Source: Streptococcaceae bacterium AM104-57 (lineage in GTDB: Bacteria > Bacillota > Bacilli > Lactobacillales > Streptococcaceae). Taken from it: a stretch of DNA of 19,792 nucleotides. This document shows positions 14,714 through 19,792 of the stretch, one piece after another. The stretch spans positions 1-19,792 of the forward strand of contig JAQDPW010000031.1 in the NCBI GenBank assembly GCA_027659245.1. Reading direction: 5' to 3'. Below the pieces are notes generated by a model, which saw only the letters and a program-made list of their open reading frames with translations, was not told the DNA's origin and ran no database searches. Numbering within the stretch: the stretch's first letter is position 1; every line of letters starts with the position of its first letter. The translations under genes were made by a program, and so were the position numbers.

Positions 14714-14739
14714 GTGATAATAAATAGTTATCGGTAGGA
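14712..14739 (+). repeat. 28-bp inverted repeat, left copy; candidate recombination site
   Basis: Identical, in opposite orientation, to 18100-18127. It starts TAGTGATAATAAATAG and ends TTATCGGTAGGA. Within it GATAA (14716-14720) and TTATC (14728-14732) form a dyad around the 7-bp spacer TAAATAG, the architecture of a tyrosine recombinase core site. It lies 55 bases from the recombinase start and 15 bases before the ATP-grasp start codon. Confidence 0.85.
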
Positions 14740-14754
14740 GAAAGGAGTTCTATA

Positions 14755-15753
14755 GTGAAAAAGTTAATAAAATCTTACCTTGAAAAATTTGATAAAGAAT
14801 GCAAAAAAACTAATCTATTTTTGGTTGCCAATTTGCAAATGCAAACTAAAAAAATGTCTTATTATACAATTGAACATGCATCTGATAGTGAATTTTTTTC
14901 GCTATCAGAATTTGAGGAGATAGCCTCAGCATTGTTAAAAACTGGATTATGTTTGAATGTTTTTTACACTGAAATAGATTTCGTAGAATATATATTAAAA
15001 CACTATTCATACTTATCAAAAGAAACATTATTAGTTTATAATTTGGCTAGAGATGGACGAAAAGAAGGAAAAAAATCGTTGATTCCATCTTTTTGTGACT
15101 ATTTTGGTATTGATTATACAGGTTCCAATGCGCTAACGGTTTCATTATGTCGTAATAAATTTATTTGGGGAGCTGTTGCAGATAGGTTTAATATTTCAAC
15201 ACCTAAAACGGTTTGTATAAAAGGTGGCGAAGTATTAGGTGAGCCTTTTGAAACTCAAAAATATATTAGAAAAGAGATTTCAGAATCAGCAAGTATTAAT
15301 CTTTCCAATGATTCAATCGTAGATAATTTTGAGTGGAAAAATATTGGAAAAACAGATTTTCTTTTGCAAGAGTATATTTCAGGAATTGAAGTTGAAGTCC
15401 CATTTTTTAATATTAAAGGAGAGTATCTTGTATTAAATCCAGTAAAAATCGTATCTTCTTCAGAAATTTTGACAAGCGAACTATCTGATAGTAATAGCTA
15501 TTCATTTGAAATGTTAGAAAATCAGCAAATATGTACGGAATTAAAAAAGGCAACAAAAAAACTCGCCAAGTATTTAGGTATAACGACTTACGGACGAGTT
15601 GATTTTAGAATAAAGTCAGATGGGAGTTATTTTGTATTCGATATTGCAACAATGCCTTACACAACTGACCATAGTTCATTTAATTATAACTTCGAACAAT
15701 ATGGATTTACAATGACCGATGTTCACAAACTAGTAATACTAAGTAGTTTATAA
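14755..15753 (+). CDS. ATP-grasp protein resembling D-Ala-D-Ala ligase
   Basis: 332 residues. N-terminal region about 1-115 (VYNLARDGRKEGKKSLIPSF is Ddl-like), then GIDYTGSNALTVSLCRNKF (ATP-grasp entry), FLLQEYISGIEVEVP (adenine-binding strand and hinge), and GRVDFRIKSDGSYFVFDIATMPYTTDHSS near residues 280-308. Ddl enzymes have Asp, Glu and Asn as magnesium ligands here. Asp283 is kept, but Glu is Asp296 and Asn is Ala298, and the Pro-Gly-hTP loop is MPYTT. So it may be an unusual carboxylate-amine ligase, or inactive. It starts at GTG 14755, 7 bases after AAAGGAG. Its stop overlaps the convergent large gene. Substrate unknown. Confidence 0.75.
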   Translation: MKKLIKSYLEKFDKECKKTNLFLVANLQMQTKKMSYYTIEHASDSEFFSLSEFEEIASALLKTGLCLNVFYTEIDFVEYILKHYSYLSKETLLVYNLARDGRKEGKKSLIPSFCDYFGIDYTGSNALTVSLCRNKFIWGAVADRFNISTPKTVCIKGGEVLGEPFETQKYIRKEISESASINLSNDSIVDNFEWKNIGKTDFLLQEYISGIEVEVPFFNIKGEYLVLNPVKIVSSSEILTSELSDSNSYSFEMLENQQICTELKKATKKLAKYLGITTYGRVDFRIKSDGSYFVFDIATMPYTTDHSSFNYNFEQYGFTMTDVHKLVILSSL

Positions 15754-18090
15754 TGCACTAGTATACTGTATATCAGTCAGCATAAGCCCCATTCGATAGT
15801 AAGTCCACTCCTTTGAAGAGAACTTAGATTGTGATAGAAATTCAGAAAATTCCTTTCCTGTTTTTACATCCGATTCAAAAATTCTTCCATAGCGGCGATG
15901 TTTTTCAATCAGCATTTTTTTCTCTGATTTAAAGATTATTGGATAAAAATCTTGTAATTGTAAATATTTATTTTTAGCAAGCTGGTGACTATTCTCTAGC
16001 AATGATTTACAAAACTCAAACCACCCGAAAAAATAGCGGTAAAAGTCATCTATTGAAGTATCGTTGACATCAGCTAAATCATCAACTTCCATCAATTCTT
16101 CAAGTCTCGTTTTATAGCATTTGTACTCTTCTGTTTTAGAAAAATACAGAGAGATTGAACATAGATTTGTATATATTAAGTGTTTACTCACATCATTTAA
16201 ATCATATTCAGCAAGAATGCTTTCAAATTGAGATTTCCAATAATCAAATTCTCCTTCCAAGCCTGAAAGAAAGTCTAGTACAATAAAATTATTTTTTGAT
16301 TTCCAGTATAGTGGGAGATTATATTTATCTGATAATGATTCTATTTCTTGTTTCACTTGATTTGCTCGCTCATAGTCAGAAGAAACAAGTAATAATCCTA
16401 GAAGACTGCCAAGTGTGTAATACTGTTCAATTTTATCATCAAGATTGTTAAAAAATTTTAAAGCTTTGTTTGCATCATCGATTGATCTATCGTTATCCTT
16501 GTATAAAAAACTTTTTCTTAAATAGATATTTTTAAGATATTGTGCACTTTGCTCAATATCTTTTGTTGTATAAAATTTATTTACGATATCTTCATTTAAA
16601 ACTTGAAATTTATCAATTTCATTAAATTTATCTATTAAATGAGGTAGTAGCATATAAATACATGAAAGATAGTGAACAGGCTCAATAATGACCTCTTTGT
16701 CACTTTCGGATAATATATTGTCGTAAAGTGTATCACAAAGTGAATGAAAAGAAGAACCTTGTGATGTATTTCCCTGAAAATTGATATCATTTTTTAATAA
16801 TATTGAAGATAGTAAAGAACTTTCGGGTAAGATTTCTTTATAAAGGGAGTTGGCACCATCTGTATATTTGTATTTAATACATTTTAAAAATATTGATTTA
16901 GTCTCTTCAGTGAGAAATTCAAGCCTATTTAAACTATTTTTTTCACTTTCTAATATCTCATTTTGATTCAATAAATATTCATACCAGAGTAAGTATAGTG
17001 ATAGCAAATATTCTTGACTCTCCTTAAGTCTTGCTAAAATTTCTATCTTTAGTCTGTAATTAAATGGCTCCTTACCGCATAGATGATGATAGTACCGTCT
17101 ATAGATTTCTTTTTGTCCTTTTTCAACCGTTAAAAGAAGCTTATCTTTTATAATTAATATCAAACTATAAAAATTTGTTCTATTTTTTACAGGGATTAGG
17201 ACTAGTAATTTTTTTAAGATATCAATAGCTTTTTCAATTTGAAATGTTTTTAAATTGAAATATTCTTCAGCATCATATGGGTTGAAATATTCAGGAAGGA
17301 CAGATAGCTGATAAATGAAATCAATATCAATTTTATTCTCTCTAAAGTCCGTCTCAATCGTATTTAACAAATCATCTAATAACTTTTCAATCTTAGAATT
17401 ATTATGTGATAGTGAAATAAAATTATAAATTTTTTCTAGATTCCCTTTGGTTAGAGGATACAGTGTATCTACTAAATCATCAGATATATTTGAAGTCTGT
17501 AGAATATTACCTAGAGTATTTTTTAAATCATTTAATTCAAAATGATGAATATCAAAGTTTTTTGAAAAGTTAATGTCGCTATTTTTTAAATCCATGCCTC
17601 CCACTACAATAATAATTGATTTATTATATTTCTTTTCATAAGAGGAGATATTATTAATAAGGCGTATAAAAAATAATTTTAGTTCATTCTCCAGCCACTC
17701 CCAATGTTGGATTAGAAATATTAATCTGTAGTTGTTGCTGTTATTTAATATTTTCCTCTCTATCTCAATTGAATCATATTTTAATGATATACCAGCTGTT
17801 CCAAATCCTGGTATCGAGTTATTAATAGACATTGAAATAGGTTTGAAAAATTTTTCTGCAAAGGAAAGTTTATACTCGTCTGTAATGTCGTTATCTCCAA
17901 AATCACTATATAATTCTGTTCCATTTCCATTAATTCCTATTTTTGATAGCTCTTGAGAGATTTTATCAAATGCTAAAGATTTTGATAAGGAATCTTCGAA
18001 TGGAACATACAGTGAAAGTGACTCTCGAGCTGTATGAGTTTGAATAATTGAATTAGTAATTTCTGTTAAAAATTGATTCCAGTGAGACAT
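15748..18090 (-). CDS. large STAND-like/helical-repeat protein with degenerate NTPase motifs
   Basis: 780 residues; not recognised as a named family. The first 200 residues look like an AAA_16/STAND ATPase core. FEDSLSKS (31-38) sits where a Walker A should be and keeps Lys-Ser but not the glycines. RLIFLIQHWEWLENEL (122-137) matches the LDDLHWAD Walker B region with the acids replaced by Gln and His. KSIIIVVGGMDL (157-168) resembles the sensor strand. The remaining 550 residues are helical with TPR-like spacing (for example KYTDGANSLYKEILPES, DDANKALKFFNNL). Its C-terminus has no visible LuxR-type HTH, unlike MalT. No signal peptide or membrane span. Ribosome site AGGA lies inside the inverted repeat. 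Low GC and Asn/Ile-rich, suggesting transfer. Confidence 0.6.
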   Translation of the reverse strand: MSHWNQFLTEITNSIIQTHTARESLSLYVPFEDSLSKSLAFDKISQELSKIGINGNGTELYSDFGDNDITDEYKLSFAEKFFKPISMSINNSIPGFGTAGISLKYDSIEIERKILNNSNNYRLIFLIQHWEWLENELKLFFIRLINNISSYEKKYNKSIIIVVGGMDLKNSDINFSKNFDIHHFELNDLKNTLGNILQTSNISDDLVDTLYPLTKGNLEKIYNFISLSHNNSKIEKLLDDLLNTIETDFRENKIDIDFIYQLSVLPEYFNPYDAEEYFNLKTFQIEKAIDILKKLLVLIPVKNRTNFYSLILIIKDKLLLTVEKGQKEIYRRYYHHLCGKEPFNYRLKIEILARLKESQEYLLSLYLLWYEYLLNQNEILESEKNSLNRLEFLTEETKSIFLKCIKYKYTDGANSLYKEILPESSLLSSILLKNDINFQGNTSQGSSFHSLCDTLYDNILSESDKEVIIEPVHYLSCIYMLLPHLIDKFNEIDKFQVLNEDIVNKFYTTKDIEQSAQYLKNIYLRKSFLYKDNDRSIDDANKALKFFNNLDDKIEQYYTLGSLLGLLLVSSDYERANQVKQEIESLSDKYNLPLYWKSKNNFIVLDFLSGLEGEFDYWKSQFESILAEYDLNDVSKHLIYTNLCSISLYFSKTEEYKCYKTRLEELMEVDDLADVNDTSIDDFYRYFFGWFEFCKSLLENSHQLAKNKYLQLQDFYPIIFKSEKKMLIEKHRRYGRIFESDVKTGKEFSEFLSQSKFSSKEWTYYRMGLMLTDIQYTSAL

Positions 18091-18099
18091 AATTAAAAT

Positions 18100-18127
18100 T
18101 CCTACCGATAACTATTTATTATCACTA
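18100..18127 (-). repeat. 28-bp inverted repeat, right copy; candidate recombination site
   Basis: Exact reverse complement of 14712-14739, 9 bases before the ATG of the 780-residue gene. The GATAA / TTATC dyad with 7-bp spacer is kept. Identity ends abruptly at both edges, so this is not a longer duplication of the promoter region. Confidence 0.85.
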
Positions 18128-18135
18128 GTATATCA
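18127..18135 (-). promoter_or_regulatory. extended -10 reading into the 780-residue gene
   Basis: Minus-strand TGATATACT: TATACT at 18127-18132 preceded by TGA, straddling the outer edge of the right repeat. No -35 is evident. The left repeat has TATAGT (14710-14715) at the matching place, so each gene may be read from a promoter whose upstream part lies outside the segment. Confidence 0.45.
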
Positions 18136-18348
18136 TAAATTCATCTTTAGTAGCTTGATTTGTATAATGATTTTTTTAGTTAGAATTAAATGTTATTGGC
18201 CAACTATAAAGTAAAACACTGTTTTGAAATTATATCGAATACTTTTGAGTCAATTACAAACTTACAACAACTAGAGAGTTGTGTAGTTTGAAGGAAATAA
18301 GTACAAGCTTATTAGAAAAGTAACATTTTATAGGATTATCACGAAAAT
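18136..18348. other. AT-rich non-coding stretch between the cassette and pezA
   Basis: No gene is seen. The only small structures are TTGGCCAA near 18200 and a 6-bp stem ACAACT / AGTTGT (18267-18282). Confidence 0.5.
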
Positions 18349-18425
18349 TTCTAATTTTAGAATTATACGCTCTATTAATTTAGAACCTGTTTTTTAATTT
18401 CTAAACGTTATAATATTATTTTAGA
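18349..18425. promoter_or_regulatory. pezA promoter with a cluster of TTTAGAA half-sites (candidate operator)
   Basis: TTCTAA-TT-TTAGAA (18349-18362) is a perfect dyad. TTTAGAA (18379-18385) pairs with TTCTAAA (18399-18405), and TTTAGA follows at 18420-18425. The last two flank TATAAT (18409-18414), the likely -10. PezA-type antitoxins repress their own operon by binding palindromes at the promoter, so this is the natural candidate operator. No good -35 box is seen. Confidence 0.55.
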
Positions 18426-18441
18426 GTAAAAGAAGCATGCC

Positions 18442-18906
18442 ATGATTGGAAACAATATAAAATTCATACGAAAGACACATGGCCTGACACGTCCAGAATT
18501 TGCACGAATTGTAGGCATTTCACCCAATAGCCTTAGCCGTATAAAAAAGGGAACAAGTACAATTTCAAAAGAATTAATAGACACTCTCTGCCAAAAATTC
18601 AATATATCGTATGTGAATATTGTTGGGGAAGAAAAAAGATTAAATCCAGTGGAAGATTATAAACTGACTTTAAAAATGGAGATTGTTAAGAAACGTAGAA
18701 CAAATCTCCTAACTCGTCTCTATTGTTATCAATATATCCAGAACCTTTCCTTTAATTATGTGAGCAATCACTGGATTGTGATGAGTGATACCTTTTCAGA
18801 TATGGTGAATACCAACATTTATCTAGTGACTACTTTTGAAGAGCTTGAGCGTTACAGGTGCTACTTGGATGGTATTGAGTACATACTAAAAACATCAGAA
18901 AAGTGA
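18442..18906 (+). CDS. pezA: PezA-like antitoxin / XRE-family repressor
   Basis: 154 residues. The N-terminal HTH (IGNNIKFIRKTHGLTRPEFARIVGISPNSLSR, residues 2-34) and the C-terminal helical part (NPVEDYKLTLKMEIVKKRR, DTFSDMVNTNIYLVTTFEELERY, YLDGIEYILKTSEK) closely follow pneumococcal PezA as I recall it. PezA neutralises the zeta-type toxin PezT, a kinase of UDP-GlcNAc, and represses pezAT. The HTH has RIKKGTST where PezA has RYENGTSS. The partner toxin is wrecked downstream, so this is an orphan antitoxin, perhaps kept as a regulator or to protect against incoming PezT. The ribosome site (AGAAG) is weak. Confidence 0.82.
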   Translation: MIGNNIKFIRKTHGLTRPEFARIVGISPNSLSRIKKGTSTISKELIDTLCQKFNISYVNIVGEEKRLNPVEDYKLTLKMEIVKKRRTNLLTRLYCYQYIQNLSFNYVSNHWIVMSDTFSDMVNTNIYLVTTFEELERYRCYLDGIEYILKTSEK

Positions 18907-18927
18907 ATGGTAGCTTAATGAGTTTGT

Positions 18928-19143
18928 ATGATTTATAGTGAGGATGAGTTTTCCTGTACCTTAGGTCGAAATATTTGCATACTGCGAAAGGAAAGTGAAT
19001 GAGCCAAAATCCAATAGCTATCTTCTTCCATAGACAAAGCGAACTAGAAAGACAATTATCAATTGTATCAAGCTCAAAGAGTTTCTGTTCGGTGAGTGGA
19101 GTAAGGTAAGAAGTAAATGTTGAGACTGGGGAAAATAAATTGA
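18928..19143 (+). pseudogene. pezT: pezT toxin remnant (internal deletions and frameshifts)
   Basis: Pieces of PezT appear in order but in three frames. From ATG 18928, MIYSEDEFSCTLGRNICIL matches the PezT start (DSEF, LARNLRSL). TGA follows at 19000, and from 18999 the next frame gives SQNPIAIF (PezT SKQPIAIL) then HRQSELERQLSIV, skipping the P-loop GGQSGAGKT. Then in the third frame IKLKEFLFGEWSKV (about 19067-19108) matches the C-terminal LLFGEWSQV, and MLRLGK follows at 19117. About 216 bp remain of roughly 760. Without the Walker A loop and the body it cannot be active. This stretch could be mistaken for a 36-residue ORF at 18999-19109. Confidence 0.75.
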
Positions 19144-19200
19144 GAAAATTTTAATTAGTCATGCTCTATGTTATATCAAATAGCAAGAGGGGGAAACACT

Positions 19201-19479
19201 ATGAAATTAAGAGATATATTAGACAAAGAATTTGAAGAGATTGTTACAGAGTTTCAAAATAGAGGAATAATATTTGAAGATCAATTTAAAGTAATGACTT
19301 CAATGTTTTATAAGAAATATTCAACGGAGTTCTGTGAATTATTGGAAGAGGAAACAGGATTAAACGTGTGGTATGGTTATCAGGTACCTTATTTTTTCTA
19401 TTACGATAGTGAAAGGTACGATAATAAAACGGCTTCTTTTGTTGCAGAAAAGTACCAAATTAAAAGAGGGAATTTGTAA
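19201..19479 (+). CDS. hypothetical protein, 92 residues
   Basis: Not recognised. A soluble acidic protein starting MKLRDILDKEFEEIV, rich in Glu, Tyr and Phe (VPYFFYYDSERYDN); one Cys, no membrane segment, no signal peptide. I chose ATG 19201, 7 bases after GAGGGGG (19187-19193), rather than the in-frame ATG 19168. It probably forms a pair with the next small gene. The context of toxin-antitoxin debris and integrative elements suggests mobile-element cargo. Confidence 0.6.
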   Translation: MKLRDILDKEFEEIVTEFQNRGIIFEDQFKVMTSMFYKKYSTEFCELLEEETGLNVWYGYQVPYFFYYDSERYDNKTASFVAEKYQIKRGNL

Positions 19480-19491
19480 TAATTTCCGTAG

Positions 19492-19770
19492 AGGAGTTAT
19501 AAAACAGTAAATATTTATTATGAGGTTGCAGATTATATGGGCAAAGTAATGAGACAATACAATGAATTTTATATAAAGTTGCAAAAAGAGTTTAAACCGG
19601 CTCATAATATGACCATAGAAACTATGCCAGCAAAATTTTCCAACAAATATTATGTTGAAAAATTTATTTATATGTTTCCTGATAAAATTTCTAGACTGAG
19701 AATAGAAAGAAACTATTGGTATAGTAAACGTATTATTAGACTTCCTGCGAAACAAAATATGATACAATAA
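19492..19770 (+). CDS. hypothetical small basic protein, start codon possibly lost
   Basis: The first in-frame ATG is 19537, giving 77 residues (MGKVMRQYNEFYIKLQKE), but its ribosome site is poor (GAGG, 11 bases away). The frame is open from 19492 and would add KTVNIYYEVADY. A very good GAGGAG at 19491-19496 is followed by TTATAAAACAG; one extra G after AT would make ATG AAA ACA GTA AAT in that frame at ideal spacing. So the original start may have been lost by a one-base deletion, leaving an N-terminally shortened or silent gene. The product is Lys/Arg-rich (SRLRIERNYWYSKRIIRL) with no known domain. Bases after 19770 may begin another gene. Confidence 0.45.
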   Translation, partial: RSYKTVNIYYEVADYMGKVMRQYNEFYIKLQKEFKPAHNMTIETMPAKFSNKYYVEKFIYMFPDKISRLRIERNYWYSKRIIRLPAKQNMIQ

Positions 19771-19792
19771 AACTATGAATTATGAATCAAGT

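Noticed and set aside
14755..15753. Housekeeping D-alanine-D-alanine ligase (ddl)
   Set aside because: The magnesium ligand motif is altered, the gene is AT-rich and it lies in an accessory cassette away from cell-wall genes.
18999..19109. A 36-residue ORF with a fair ribosome site (AAAGGAA)
   Set aside because: Its start matches an internal piece of PezT (SQNPIAI) and matching PezT pieces lie on both sides in other frames, so it is pseudogene debris.

Overview
The window looks like chromosome from a Streptococcus of the mitis group (S. mitis, S. oralis, S. pneumoniae or a close relative). The signs are low GC, strong AGGAGG-type ribosome sites, proteins close to pneumococcal MurZ, Map, Pde2 and FluC, proteins with choline-binding repeats (typical of species with phosphocholine teichoic acids), a PezA antitoxin, and a short IS630-type (RUP-like) repeat. 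All identifications come from reading the sequence and from recall of families; no search was run.

Bases 1-790 are the edge of an IS110-family element on the minus strand. Its reading frame turns, without a stop, into what looks like IS30-family transposase sequence near base 135, and its upstream non-coding end could encode a bridge RNA. Bases 795-4871 are a housekeeping operon: murZ, a GNAT acetyltransferase, a HTH/DRTGG/CBS/hotdog regulator and map. Bases 4870-5146 hold debris (an ISL3-like end, a terminator and an oxidoreductase tail fragment) and may be a rearrangement scar. Bases 5147-9055 are again core genome: a YbjQ-family protein, rpmE2, the DHH phosphodiesterase pde2, flavodoxin, chorismate mutase, the fluC fluoride channel pair, rplS and tRNA-Arg(CCT).

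Downstream of tRNA-Arg the window is accessory. First come insertion debris and a MutR/Rgg-type regulator divergent from two secreted choline-binding proteins. The first of these joins choline-binding repeats to a caspase-like (clan CD) peptidase domain carrying an EF-hand-like loop; the second has an N-terminal domain I do not recognise. A RUP-like repeat follows.

From 13760 to 18127 is the most unusual part. A tyrosine recombinase with all six catalytic residues sits beside a 3.4 kb segment bounded by perfect 28-bp inverted repeats, each with a recombinase-like dyad (GATAA, 7-bp spacer, TTATC). Inside are two convergent genes whose stop codons overlap: a Ddl-like ATP-grasp protein with changed metal ligands, and a 780-residue STAND-like/helical-repeat protein whose Walker motifs look degraded. 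I infer a candidate invertible cassette. At the right end an intact pezA antitoxin gene, preceded by a cluster of TTTAGAA half-sites, is followed by a wrecked pezT toxin remnant and two small genes of unknown function, one of which may have lost its start codon.
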